Source: VBCK01 sp035511515 (GTDB taxonomy: Bacteria > Pseudomonadota > Gammaproteobacteria > Burkholderiales > Burkholderiaceae_F). Taken from it: a stretch of 64,000 nt of DNA. The stretch lies in assembly GCA_035511515.1 (NCBI GenBank), contig DATKFG010000074.1:1-64000 (forward strand), in the 5' to 3' direction. Positions 17,066-25,373 of this stretch are shown one piece after another. A model generated the notes under the pieces. The model was not told the origin of the DNA. It did no database searches and saw only the letters and a program-made list of their open reading frames with translations. A program made the position numbers and the translations under genes. Within the stretch, counting starts at the first letter, position 1. Each line of letters opens with the position of its first letter.

Positions 17066-19138
17066 CTAGCGCGACCAGGCTATGGAAAGGTCGATGTGTC
17101 GCCGCAGCAGAAAGTACACCTGGCCGTCGCCAAGCTCGCTCGGCAAAATGGGCTCGCGCCGGTCCGTCAGGTTGGTGCCCTTGATGACAAGCTGCAAGTG
17201 GCTCCATCGATACCCGACCAACGCGTCGAAAACGGCATACGCGCGTGCCGGGTGGAGGTTGGCATTGTCCAGGAAGCGCGAACCCTCGCCATTGACGTTG
17301 GCGGCCATCTGAAGGCCACGTGCTGGCGCGTAGGTGAGCCCGAGCGCACTGCGCCAGCGCGGTGTGAACGCAATGCGGTTGCCGGCCAGCTGGCCCTGGC
17401 TGGCATCGTTGAAGTCCCGGTAGCGGGCATCATCCAGGCTCAGGGTGGCGGCCAACCGGAGCCCCGGTGCCAATGCGAGTGACGATTCCAGCTCCAATCC
17501 GCGATAGCGGGTGCGCCCGGCCGCCACCAGCGCGGGCAGACCGTTGAGCGAGCCGTTCAGAGGCTGGTTGTCGAAGTCCGTGAAGAACAGAGCAAGGTCC
17601 GCATCGAAGCGTCCATCCAAACCGTCTGCCTTGATCCCGGCGGTGAAGCCTCGCTCAGTCTCGGGTTTCAAAAGCGGCGCGAACCCCGCGGTCGGCCCGA
17701 AGTCAATCTGCGCCTGCTGAAAGGTGTTGCTGAAGCCCGCGTGGATCAACACATCATCCAGGTCACCGCTCGTATCGCTCCAGAGCCGCCAGCTTGCCCC
17801 GAACGAACCGGAAGGACGCTCGGTGTGGTCGGACTGATCCGCTGCGGTGGAGCCCTCGGAGGCCTGCAGGTGCTGGCGCGTGAAGTTGTATCGGAGCCCG
17901 GCCAGCAGGCTGAATTCGGCAACGGGTTTCCAGCGCGTTTGCAGGTAAAGGCCGAACAGGCTGCGATGCGCCAGCAGCGCCGCGCTGCCGGTTCCGGGCA
18001 GCGAGCCTGCCGCCGGCGCCGCGCCGCCGTTGATGGGAATCGTGTAGTCGAAGGTCGTGCTGTCCTGCTCAGCCCGCCCCAGCAATTCGTTCAGCCCGAC
18101 CGTCGCGTCCAACGTCGGCCATAGCGTCCGCGTCCCGCGAACGTCGGCGAACAGCTCGTTGATCTGTCGACCCTGTCGGAATCCAACGCCATCGCTGGCA
18201 GGAAAGCTGTCGAAGAAACCCTCGAGCGTATGGGTCCAGTTCCGGGTCCATGACAGTGTGGAACCCCAGCGGGTCCCGCCCGCGATGCCGTCGAGGCCGA
18301 AAACGAGGCGGGCCACATCGGAATCGATTCGTGCGTCTGACGGGTTCTGATTGAAATCGCGCGGCAACTTCGAGGTAGGCAGGCCGTTTGAGTCGATCGG
18401 CACCGGGCTTTGCGGCTTTTGCCACTGGGCCGTCGCGTCCGCGTCGAAGTGCGCCCGCCCCAGACCGGTGTCGGCCGCGAGGCGGTACAGCGCATGCAAC
18501 CGATCGCTGCCGACGCCGTCGCCCGCGACCCGGGTGCGACCGGCATCCGCGCTCAGCGACTGCAGAATCCGACCCTGGCCCAGGACCGCTGCGCCATCGG
18601 CCGAGGCCGACCCGTAACTTCCCACCGACGCACGCACGGCGCGATCGGCCTGGCCGGCCGCGTAATGGATCACGTGGATCGTCCCGGCAAATGCGGTCGT
18701 GCCATAGAAGATCGGGGCACTGGCGCGCAGCACTTCGATCCGTTCGACGTCATGCAGGTCCAGCGTGGCAAACGCGGGGATGAAGGCGCCACCGACCGGA
18801 ACACCATCGACCAGCAGCAGGAAATCATCGGCTTCGCTGCGACCCAGAATCGAGGGCGTCGCGGCCGCTGGGCCCAGATCTCCGCCGGGATAGACGCTGA
18901 TGCCTCCGACCAGCGCGAGAGCGGAGCGAAGGTCTGTGACACCGCGCGCGCGCAGATCGTCGCCGGAGACGACCGTGATCGAATCGGGCGACTCCTGCAC
19001 CGGCTCATCCAGCCGCGTCGAAGTCACTTCGACCACGTCCAGCCGCGACCCCGCCGGCGCCGCAGGCTGTTGCGCCCGGCCCGGGGCGATCAGCATAGCG
19101 ACCATAGCGCTTGCGCAAACCCATCGAATGAGCGACAT
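17066..19138 (-). CDS. TonB-dependent outer-membrane receptor
   Basis: The product has 690 residues. After a signal peptide ending GRAQ comes a TonB-box-like VVEVTST, then the plug domain (SITVVSGDDLRARGVTDLRSAL, LLLVDGVPVGGAF, VERIEVLRASAPIFYGTTAF AGTIHVI), then a 22-strand barrel ending in TNLTDRREP and a last strand HIDLSIAWSR. The plug consensus and lack of a STN domain suggest a plain vitamin/siderophore/metal receptor rather than a FecA-type transducer. The substrate cannot be told. The last residue is Arg, not the usual aromatic. It lies 184 bp downstream of the ECF sigma/anti-sigma pair on the same strand and may be their target. Confidence 0.9.
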   Translation of the reverse strand: MSLIRWVCASAMVAMLIAPGRAQQPAAPAGSRLDVVEVTSTRLDEPVQESPDSITVVSGDDLRARGVTDLRSALALVGGISVYPGGDLGPAAATPSILGRSEADDFLLLVDGVPVGGAFIPAFATLDLHDVERIEVLRASAPIFYGTTAFAGTIHVIHYAAGQADRAVRASVGSYGSASADGAAVLGQGRILQSLSADAGRTRVAGDGVGSDRLHALYRLAADTGLGRAHFDADATAQWQKPQSPVPIDSNGLPTSKLPRDFNQNPSDARIDSDVARLVFGLDGIAGGTRWGSTLSWTRNWTHTLEGFFDSFPASDGVGFRQGRQINELFADVRGTRTLWPTLDATVGLNELLGRAEQDSTTFDYTIPINGGAAPAAGSLPGTGSAALLAHRSLFGLYLQTRWKPVAEFSLLAGLRYNFTRQHLQASEGSTAADQSDHTERPSGSFGASWRLWSDTSGDLDDVLIHAGFSNTFQQAQIDFGPTAGFAPLLKPETERGFTAGIKADGLDGRFDADLALFFTDFDNQPLNGSLNGLPALVAAGRTRYRGLELESSLALAPGLRLAATLSLDDARYRDFNDASQGQLAGNRIAFTPRWRSALGLTYAPARGLQMAANVNGEGSRFLDNANLHPARAYAVFDALVGYRWSHLQLVIKGTNLTDRREPILPSELGDGQVYFLLRRHIDLSIAWSR

Positions 19139-19322
19139 ATCGCGAACGACGCATCGACCTGGCCGGTTGGTCGGCTGCCCAAAAGGCGCTCAAGCTACGT
19201 TCGCACGATGACTCGGACATGACCCGGCTCCCGCGCATGCATTGCAGATGGCCACGAAGGCCGCGTGGCTGTCGAACGTGGGATGCCGCTCGGTTCTTCG
19301 CGATGGATACGGAGCAGGCTCG

Positions 19323-20117
19323 CTAGCGTTCTGGACGCAGCGCTTCGGCTGGCACCACGAACTGCGGAAAGCGCTTGCGCAGCAGAGCCAGTTCGCGATC
19401 GGCCTCGTCCTGTTGTCCAGCGCGACGCAGAGCAACGATTCGCTCGACCCAACGCTGTGGCGTCTGCGGCTGCATCGGCAGCTTGGCCCCGGTCGGTGCC
19501 GGCGCCTGGACCTGTGCGTCCGTTGGCGCGGCGGGACCCGGGCGTGTGTCCAGCTCCACCAAAGCGTCTTGTGCCTGAGTCCGCGTCCGCTGCGCAGGTG
19601 CCGCGTAAGCTTCGGACGGTTCCCGGTTTGCCCCTGGAAGGACCGGCACGGCCCTCCGCGCCGCCAGCGGCGCCACGGACTTCGCGGCTGGCGAGGCAGT
19701 GCCGGCGTCGCGCTTCGCAGCAAAGCCTGGGGCAGGTGCCATTGCGCCGGCCTCGCGTCGCGGTGAAGCAATAGCCTCTGGCGCCGGAGTTTTCTTTTCC
19801 GCTGGAGCGGCCGAAGCCACGGCCGTGGCAGACGTGGGCGCGGCCGAGCGCTGCACCTCGCTGACGACACCCACCGCGATCGCGCCAACCAGAACCGAGG
19901 CGGCCACCGGAATCGACCAGCCCCAGTTGCGCGGCCACAAACTCCGTCCCGGCCTGGTCGGGGCCGCACGCGGCGGCGCGTTCAGACCAGGCCCGACCGC
20001 CTGCGCCGCGGCGCGCAGAACCGCCCGCCGCACGCGCGCGGCGGGACGCTCACCGAGCGTCGCCTCGGCGGCACGCAACTGTCTGAGCAAGCCTGCGTCG
20101 TCGTCGCTCACGTCCAC
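19323..20117 (-). CDS. Membrane-anchored anti-sigma-like protein
   Basis: The product has 264 residues. It starts with a short cytoplasmic acidic/helical stretch (LLRQLRAAEATLGERPAARVRRAVL), then one transmembrane segment near residues 68-85 (WSIPVAASVLVGAIAVGVVS). A long Ala/Pro-rich low-complexity periplasmic linker follows, then a C-terminal helical segment (WVERIVALRRAGQQDEADRELALLRKRFP) resembling TPR-like ends of such proteins. No FecR or zinc ZAS motif is visible. Identification as the sigma partner rests on the 10-bp overlap with the ECF sigma gene and on topology. Family members are often annotated only as hypothetical. Confidence 0.7.
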   Translation of the reverse strand: MDVSDDDAGLLRQLRAAEATLGERPAARVRRAVLRAAAQAVGPGLNAPPRAAPTRPGRSLWPRNWGWSIPVAASVLVGAIAVGVVSEVQRSAAPTSATAVASAAPAEKKTPAPEAIASPRREAGAMAPAPGFAAKRDAGTASPAAKSVAPLAARRAVPVLPGANREPSEAYAAPAQRTRTQAQDALVELDTRPGPAAPTDAQVQAPAPTGAKLPMQPQTPQRWVERIVALRRAGQQDEADRELALLRKRFPQFVVPAEALRPER

Positions 20118-20797
20118 TCCTGCCTGACCGCGCGCAGTTTGTCCAGCGCATACCGCAAGCGGCTCTTGGCGGTCTCGAACCCGGAGCCGGTGACCTCGGC
20201 GATCTGGGCCAGCGTCAGTTCGCCCTCCATGTGAAGCAGCAGCACTTCGCGCTGCGGCGCCGGCAACGTCTGCACGGCGGCCAGCAACGCCAGCGCCTGG
20301 GCTCGCGCCATCAGCCGCTGCACCGGCTGCTCAGACTCGTCGCCGGCGACGGTCTCGCCCAGCGTTGGCCCGCATTGATCGGGATCGTTGGCTGCGGGCG
20401 CATCCAGGCTCAGCACGATTGCAGGGTCGCGTGCCCGCCAGTGGTCGATCAGGCGCGTGCGCGCGATGCGGTACAGCCAGGTGCGAAAGGCGGCCTGCGG
20501 CCGGTAGCGGGCGCGGTTGCGCACCACCGTCAGCCATACTTCCTGCGCCAGGTCATCGGCCACCGATGCAAGCGCGACCGAGCGCAGCAGGAAACGGTAG
20601 ACCGGCGCCTCGTGCCGGTCGTAAAGCCGCTCGAATGCGACCGTGTCACCCGCCGCGTAAGCCAGCATCATGTCCTCATCGGAGTCGCCGGGCCCGCAGG
20701 CCGCGCGAAGCCCCCGCTGCGCATTAAGGTCCGCTTGGGGCTGTGCCTCAGCGTCCGAATCCACGGTCCCGGTCGGCACTTCCGACGTGCGCTTCAT
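20108..20797 (-). CDS. RNA polymerase ECF-type sigma factor
   Basis: The product has 229 residues from ATG 20797; an extra in-frame upstream start exists at 20890. Region 2 is clear: YAAGDTVAFERLYDRHEAPVYRFLLRS, DDLAQEVWLTVV and FRTWLYRIARTRLIDHWR (2.3-2.4). Region 4 follows: LPAPQREVLLLHMEGELTLAQIAEVTGSGFETAKSRLRYALDKL. It directs RNA polymerase to a small regulon, usually in response to an envelope or extracellular signal. The start of the membrane partner lies inside its 3' end (10 bp overlap), so their ratio is set by translational coupling. Confidence 0.92.
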   Translation of the reverse strand: MKRTSEVPTGTVDSDAEAQPQADLNAQRGLRAACGPGDSDEDMMLAYAAGDTVAFERLYDRHEAPVYRFLLRSVALASVADDLAQEVWLTVVRNRARYRPQAAFRTWLYRIARTRLIDHWRARDPAIVLSLDAPAANDPDQCGPTLGETVAGDESEQPVQRLMARAQALALLAAVQTLPAPQREVLLLHMEGELTLAQIAEVTGSGFETAKSRLRYALDKLRAVRQEWT

Positions 20798-20858
20798 GCC
20801 AGCGATTATCGCGCCGGCCGCACCCGGCACACCTTGCGCTTCACGCTGCCGGCCCGCC

Positions 20859-21710
20859 TCAGCGCGTCGGGGGATCGGGTACGAAGCCAAGCGTCTGGGA
20901 TGGAAACGGGTTCGGTGCCGTCGTGGCCGGTGCGATCACACCCATCGCGACCAGGTTCTCGCGGCGGTCATAGCGGATCGTGATGACCTCGTCCGGGCTG
21001 GCCTGGGCCCGCTCGAAGGCCGTGAAGGAGACCCATGAGTTTTCGCTTCGGCCGTGCGCCGTTCCCAGGCGCGAGGCCTCATCGGCGCGCTTGGCAATGC
21101 CGATACTGGCATCGGCGGGCGAGCGCCGCTCTGGCAGCGAATCTTCGGCCCGGTCGCGGCGGTCCGCGGCGGCGCCTTGCGGCGCCGGCGTCGAGGGCAG
21201 GGCACTGACCGCCGGATGGACGGCCTCGCGAAACAAGGCGACGCCGATCACGCCGACGTTTTCCGGACGTCCGGTCCGCGCGGCGTATGAATCGGGCAGC
21301 GATGCGAATTCGAAGGCGGCGATCCTGTCCTGGCTCTTGCGCCAGCCGGCGACCTCGTAGCGCTCGCCCGGGGCGAACACGTAGCCGCGCTGGTCCCAGC
21401 CGGCGGTTTCGCCGCTCAGCACATTCAGGCCGTCGACCGACATCACCGCCAGCAAGCGCACTTCGGCCTGGTTGTGCACTCCGATCGAGTAGCGGTGGCC
21501 CGGTACGCCAGCGACCCAGCGCTCGCCACGATGCCCGTAGATCGCCAGGCGCTCGCCGGTGCTACGGTCGACGACCTCGATGCCAGCGAGCCGCATCGGT
21601 GTGCTTTCGGCGACCGATGACGCGGCAGCCGGAGCTATCCAAGCGCAGTCCGACAGCATCAGCAGCAGCAAACCGGAGATCGCGGAAGCTCTAAACAGGT
21701 TCGGGCGCAT
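20859..21710 (-). CDS. Secreted protein of unknown function upstream of ECF sigma gene
   Basis: The product has 283 residues from ATG 21710, preceded by GGAGGA 4 bp upstream. The N-terminal segment ISGLLLLMLSDCAWIAPAAA is a signal peptide; the Cys is not in a good lipobox. The mature part opens STPMRLAGIEVVDRSTGERL, IYGHRGERWVAGVPGHRYSIGVHN and later has GYVFAPGERYEVAGWRKSQD and YAARTGRPENVGVIGVALF. This looks like a beta-sandwich unit, followed by a Pro/Arg-rich tail. No recognised family. It is 61 bp upstream of the sigma start on the same strand, so it is a candidate surface/periplasmic partner or target of that sigma system. Confidence 0.7.
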   Translation of the reverse strand: MRPNLFRASAISGLLLLMLSDCAWIAPAAASSVAESTPMRLAGIEVVDRSTGERLAIYGHRGERWVAGVPGHRYSIGVHNQAEVRLLAVMSVDGLNVLSGETAGWDQRGYVFAPGERYEVAGWRKSQDRIAAFEFASLPDSYAARTGRPENVGVIGVALFREAVHPAVSALPSTPAPQGAAADRRDRAEDSLPERRSPADASIGIAKRADEASRLGTAHGRSENSWVSFTAFERAQASPDEVITIRYDRRENLVAMGVIAPATTAPNPFPSQTLGFVPDPPTR

Positions 21711-21850
21711 TGTTCCTCCGTACGTTAGGGGTACTCCATGCTGTAAACGCAGCGCTGCACGGTTTGGGGTTAAACCCGGGGCGGTTTGCCTGAAAGAAGA
21801 ACTGTCGGTAGCGTTCGTCAAATCCAGTCGAAAGCTAAGACATCCCGCGC

Positions 21851-22972
21851 ATGAAATCCCTGGGCAGAAAACCGGAAGGCGCGCGGCTCGAGCGCATCAA
21901 GGCTTCGCCGTTCTGGGCCGGCGAGCGATTCCGCAACCTGCAGCCGATCATCCCAGGGTTGCGGGATCCAAACGCCTCGATGCCGACGCTCGGTGACTTT
22001 CTGTGCGGCGGCGGGCGGCGTGTGCCGCGAGGACCGCTGCCATCGATGAGCCCTCTGGAAGGGTGGGCCAAGCCGACCGCCAGCGGCCTGCGCGCCACCT
22101 GGCTCGGCCATTCCACGGTACTGATAGAGATCGATGGCCTTCGCATCCTCACCGACCCGGTCTGGGGGCCGCGCGCCTCGCCATCGCGGCTGGCCGGTCC
22201 CAAACGCTTCCAGCCCGTACCCGTTCGCCTCCGCGCGATGCCTCCGCTGGACCTCGTGATCGTGTCGCACGACCACTACGACCACCTCGACTATCCAACC
22301 ATCCGCGAACTGGCCAAGCTCGAGGTGCCGTTCGTGACCTCGCTCGGAGTCGGCGCGCACCTTGAAGCCTGGGGCGTGCAGCCGGAGCGCATCGTCGAGC
22401 TCGACTGGTGGGAGGCGTACGAGCTGCCGTATACCGAGGTCACGGTGACAGCTACGCCCTCACAGCACTTCTCCGGGCGCAGCCTGAAAGACCACAATGC
22501 GACCTTGTGGTCCTCGCTGGTCATCCGTTCGCCGCGCCACGCGGTGTTCTTCAGCGGCGATACAGGTCTCACGATGGCCTATCAGACGATCCGCGAACGG
22601 CTCGGCCCGTTCGACCTCGTGATGCTGGAGGTGGGGGCGTTCCATCCCGCCTGGGGCGACATCCACCTCGGGCCGGAAAACGCGCTCAAGGCACTGGCGC
22701 TGCTCGGCGGCGGCCCATTCCTGCCCGTGCACTGGGGAACGTTCAGCCTTGCGATGCATGCTTGGGACCAGCCCGCGGAGACCTTGTTCGAGATGGGTCC
22801 GAAAGCGGGCGCCCGACTGCTGATGCCGCGCCTCGGCGAGCCGGTCGAGCCGGCGCACGCGCAAGACGTGAATCCGTGGTGGCGCGTCGTGGACACGGCC
22901 GCGCCGGAACCACAGGGCGATACCGCGGTGGCGACCACAATGCCCAGCGCCATGCCCTGGCCGATCGACTAA
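21851..22972 (+). CDS. MBL-fold metal-dependent hydrolase (NAPE-PLD/UlaG-like)
   Basis: The product has 373 residues. It has the metallo-beta-lactamase signature VIVSHDHYDHLDYPT, with TWLGHSTVLIEIDGLRILTDPVWG before it, TATPSQHFSGR, AVFFSGDTGLTMAY and FLPVHWGTFSLAMHAWDQP carrying the remaining metal ligands. This combination is that of bacterial homologues of N-acyl-phosphatidylethanolamine phospholipase D. The probable reaction is hydrolysis of a phosphodiester such as in lipids. No signal peptide is visible, so it is likely cytoplasmic or membrane-associated. ATG 21851 is the first start in frame. It is divergent from the secreted protein gene at 21710. Confidence 0.88.
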   Translation: MKSLGRKPEGARLERIKASPFWAGERFRNLQPIIPGLRDPNASMPTLGDFLCGGGRRVPRGPLPSMSPLEGWAKPTASGLRATWLGHSTVLIEIDGLRILTDPVWGPRASPSRLAGPKRFQPVPVRLRAMPPLDLVIVSHDHYDHLDYPTIRELAKLEVPFVTSLGVGAHLEAWGVQPERIVELDWWEAYELPYTEVTVTATPSQHFSGRSLKDHNATLWSSLVIRSPRHAVFFSGDTGLTMAYQTIRERLGPFDLVMLEVGAFHPAWGDIHLGPENALKALALLGGGPFLPVHWGTFSLAMHAWDQPAETLFEMGPKAGARLLMPRLGEPVEPAHAQDVNPWWRVVDTAAPEPQGDTAVATTMPSAMPWPID

Positions 22973-23100
22973 GCCGGTACGTTCCGCAGACTCGAGGGTT
23001 CGGCGAAACGGTCGTCGCGACCCTTCGTCAAGTGGTCGCCACGGTAGCCACCGCGGCGCGCGCGGGGTATATGATGGCTCAGGGGGAGTGTTACGACTGA

Positions 23101-23637
23101 GTGAGGTTCAATATGCGCGACTACTGGTATCGATTGCTGATTGTCTTGCTCGCATCGGGTTCATTCGGTAGCGCTTGGGGTGCGGCCGCCGAAGACCGAC
23201 AAGCCGCCGTTTGGGAGAGCCACGAATTGAGCTTCCGCTACGTGGGCTTCACGAGCCGATATTCCTGCGATGGACTTCGCGACAAAGTCCAGCAGGCGCT
23301 CATAGCGCTTGGAGCCGGTCGCGACCTGAGCGTTACGCCTACGGGCTGCACCACAACGGGCGGACCTGAGCCGGTTCCTTCATTACAAATCAAGGTCTCC
23401 ACTCCGAAGCCTGATGCAGCCGGCACGGTCGAGGCCCGTTGGAAGACGGTCAAGCTGACCGGACCCGGCAAGCTGGAGCCTGGCGATTGCGAACTGACCG
23501 AGCAGATCAAGCGCGAGATCCTGCCACTGTTCACGACGCGAAACCTCAAGGCTCAAACCAGTTGCGCTCCTCCGCATCAGGATCCCGGGCTGGACGTCGC
23601 ACTGAGCGTGGACGTTCTTGTGCCGGCGAAGGAATAG
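23101..23637 (+). CDS. Conserved secreted protein of unknown function
   Basis: The product has 178 residues from GTG 23101, or 174 from ATG 23113. A signal peptide runs through LLIVLLASGSFGSAWGAAA. The mature chain has a conserved block FTSRYSCDGLRDKVQQALIALGA with Cys, then SVTPTGCTT and a Cys pair at GDCELTEQIKREILPLF and TSCAPP, so two disulfide bonds are plausible. Similar small periplasmic proteins occur in Xanthomonadales and Burkholderiales with no assigned function. Its 3' end is 11 bp from that of the convergent ferritin-like gene. Confidence 0.8.
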   Translation: MRFNMRDYWYRLLIVLLASGSFGSAWGAAAEDRQAAVWESHELSFRYVGFTSRYSCDGLRDKVQQALIALGAGRDLSVTPTGCTTTGGPEPVPSLQIKVSTPKPDAAGTVEARWKTVKLTGPGKLEPGDCELTEQIKREILPLFTTRNLKAQTSCAPPHQDPGLDVALSVDVLVPAKE

Positions 23638-23648
23638 ATTCGCGCCGG

Positions 23649-24548
23649 TCAGGGCGCCGGCAGCAGGCGCCGCAGGTGGCGCGCCAGCCACGGTACCGTC
23701 GCGGGCCGTAGCAGGCGCCGATCGTAGCCCGCCATGCGGCGCTCGTTCTCCGACAGGCACAGGTCGATGAGCTCTCGCGGCGTGAGTGCGACACCGACGG
23801 AACCGCTGCCGGTCACGGCGAAGTTGGCGTCCTGCGTTTCGCGGCCGGCGTCGACCCCTGTTGCGATGCCGATGCGTTCCCATATCAGGAACAGCCAGAC
23901 CGCGCAGGTCTTCAGGAAGAACTGCGGGCGACGCCACCACGGGAGGTTGCGCCTGTACCAGGCCACCCAGTTGACAAAAAACAGGATGTGACGGCCTTCT
24001 TCCTGAATCACCGGCTCAAAGGTCTGCACCAGCTCGGCCGGGAAGTATCCCGAGCGGCGCGCCAATTCGAACAACCCGAACGCGAAGAAGGTGTCGACGC
24101 ATTCTGAATACCCGGTCACCAGCCAGGCCCACTGCGGGTCTCTGGGCGGCAGGTATGCGGGCTCGGGCGCGAGCTGGATGCCGTAGGACTCCACCAGCCT
24201 GTTCAGCACCAGCTTGTGGCGCGCCTCTTCGCCCGCATTCATCTCGAGCGCCTGCCGCAGCAGCGGATCGTTTACGCGTTGCGCAAAGCTCTGTACACGC
24301 ACCGCGGCGCGGCCCTCGGTTTGGACTGCGATGTCCCAGATCGGCAGCGATGTGAGGCGCTGCAAAGCCTCTTGAGTCAGCTGAGGCCACGCAATCACCG
24401 CTGGTTTATAAGGGTTGTGGGTCTCCAGCAGCATGCGGCAGAAAAGCCGCTTGTGAGCATCCGAGCCGATGCGCACCGGATCGGGCTCCGCCCCGCTCCA
24501 GTTGCGCATGGCCACGTCGAAGCGGTTGATGTCAAAGGTGCCGTCCAT
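23649..24548 (-). CDS. Ferritin-like-fold protein (putative diiron)
   Basis: The product has 299 residues, almost wholly helical. Candidate diiron ligands follow the ferritin-like pattern: a Glu in QTEGRAAVRVQ, EExxH in NAGEEARHKLVLN, a Glu in SECVDTFFAFG and EExxH in IQEEGRHILFF. The last segment contains a hydrophobic helix (FLKTCAVWLFLIW). This matches the ferritin-like-domain proteins of about 300 residues annotated in many proteobacteria, where no activity is proven. Two copies of the GGTSACANNYGTGAC motif lie 122-166 bp upstream of its ATG, so it may belong to that putative regulon. Confidence 0.82.
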   Translation of the reverse strand: MDGTFDINRFDVAMRNWSGAEPDPVRIGSDAHKRLFCRMLLETHNPYKPAVIAWPQLTQEALQRLTSLPIWDIAVQTEGRAAVRVQSFAQRVNDPLLRQALEMNAGEEARHKLVLNRLVESYGIQLAPEPAYLPPRDPQWAWLVTGYSECVDTFFAFGLFELARRSGYFPAELVQTFEPVIQEEGRHILFFVNWVAWYRRNLPWWRRPQFFLKTCAVWLFLIWERIGIATGVDAGRETQDANFAVTGSGSVGVALTPRELIDLCLSENERRMAGYDRRLLRPATVPWLARHLRRLLPAP

Positions 24549-24669
24549 TGATGCAGTGCCCTTGTCTCAGGTTCAGTAAGTGGTGGCTTGAGATCGCACG
24601 TCTTGTCTCCGGCGCGTTGGCACACTAGGCGGGTCAGGTTGCGGATTTGCTGCAGCGTGACGCGCAACG

Positions 24670-24684
24670 GTGGCAGATGTCACC
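24670..24684 (-). promoter_or_regulatory. 15-bp regulatory motif, copy A
   Basis: On the minus strand it reads GGTGACATCTGCCAC, matching the shared pattern GGTSACANNYGTGAC at all but two right-half positions. It lies 122 bp upstream of the ferritin-like gene start and 30 bp (about three helical turns) from copy B. Confidence 0.4.
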
Positions 24685-24699
24685 GCGAGAGCTCGCCGG

Positions 24700-24714
24700 G
24701 GTCACAGCTGTGAC
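24700..24714. promoter_or_regulatory. 15-bp regulatory motif, copy B (contains 14-bp palindrome)
   Basis: GGTCACAGCTGTGAC; bases 24701-24714 are a perfect palindrome (GTCACAGCTGTGAC). It sits in the 258-bp gap between the divergent ferritin-like and MarR genes. The same arrangement, an inverted GTCACA/TGTGAC pair, recurs at 39377-39391. Confidence 0.45.
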
Positions 24715-24754
24715 TCTGCAGGAGTTGCGATCGGATCCGCAATGGGCGCGCCTG

Positions 24755-24772
24755 TCATATCATCTGATATGA
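24755..24772. promoter_or_regulatory. Perfect inverted repeat: probable MarR operator
   Basis: TCATATCA, two bases, then TGATATGA: an 18-bp perfect inverted repeat 34 bp before the GTG of the MarR gene. A TATAAA box lies at 24783-24788, so the operator covers the region where a -35 element would be. The A+T-rich 8-bp half sites are of the size MarR dimers bind. Confidence 0.65.
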
Positions 24773-24806
24773 TCACCTTTGTTATAAACTCAAATAGGCC
24801 AGCACT

Positions 24807-25373
24807 GTGGATCCATCGCGCCACTTCGGTTTTTTGGTCAAGGACGTCGCGCGCCTTTCCTTGAAGAACTTCGAGCGTCTGGCCGATGAGGCCGGGCTCG
24901 GCCTGAGCCTGGAGGAGTGCAGGGTGCTGTCCTACCTGGAGCGCAACCAGGGCACTTCCCAGGTGGACCTGGCTGATTACATGGGCAGCAGCCCGATGAC
25001 TTTGATGCGCGTTCTCGACCGCATGGAGCAGCAGGGCTGGGTCGAGCGCCGGTTCGATCCCGACGATCGCCGCGTGCGGCGACTGCATCTGACGCGGGCG
25101 ACGATGCCCCTGGTCACGCGCATCTGGGCCATCGCCGACCGCGCTCGCGCAGAGTCCCTGACCGGCCTCGACTCGGCGGACCGCCAGCGGCTGATCGGCC
25201 TGCTCGAACACATCCGCGGCAACCTGCTGGCCCTGGTGGAGGGCACGGACGAGTCGGAGCCGTGCGGCCCCGGCGACAAGGACCCGAAGCAGGCGGCCAA
25301 GACCCCGATGCCAGGCAAACGCAAGCTCACCGCGGTCCGACCGCGCGGCAGAGCGCGGGCAACTCCCCAATGA
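24807..25373 (+). CDS. MarR-family transcriptional regulator of efflux operon
   Basis: The product has 188 residues. The winged helix is clear: GLSLEECRVLSYLERNQGTSQVDLADYMG, the recognition helix SSPMTLMRVLDRMEQQGWVERR, and the wing DPDDRRVRRLHLT. Dimer helices flank it. The last 45 residues are a basic low-complexity tail (KRKLTAVRPRGRARAT) that is unusual for MarR. It most likely represses the operon until a toxic lipophilic compound binds. A perfect inverted repeat is placed over its promoter. The GTG start is the only one upstream of the homology. Its stop overlaps the emrA-like start (ATGA). Confidence 0.9.
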   Translation: MDPSRHFGFLVKDVARLSLKNFERLADEAGLGLSLEECRVLSYLERNQGTSQVDLADYMGSSPMTLMRVLDRMEQQGWVERRFDPDDRRVRRLHLTRATMPLVTRIWAIADRARAESLTGLDSADRQRLIGLLEHIRGNLLALVEGTDESEPCGPGDKDPKQAAKTPMPGKRKLTAVRPRGRARATPQ

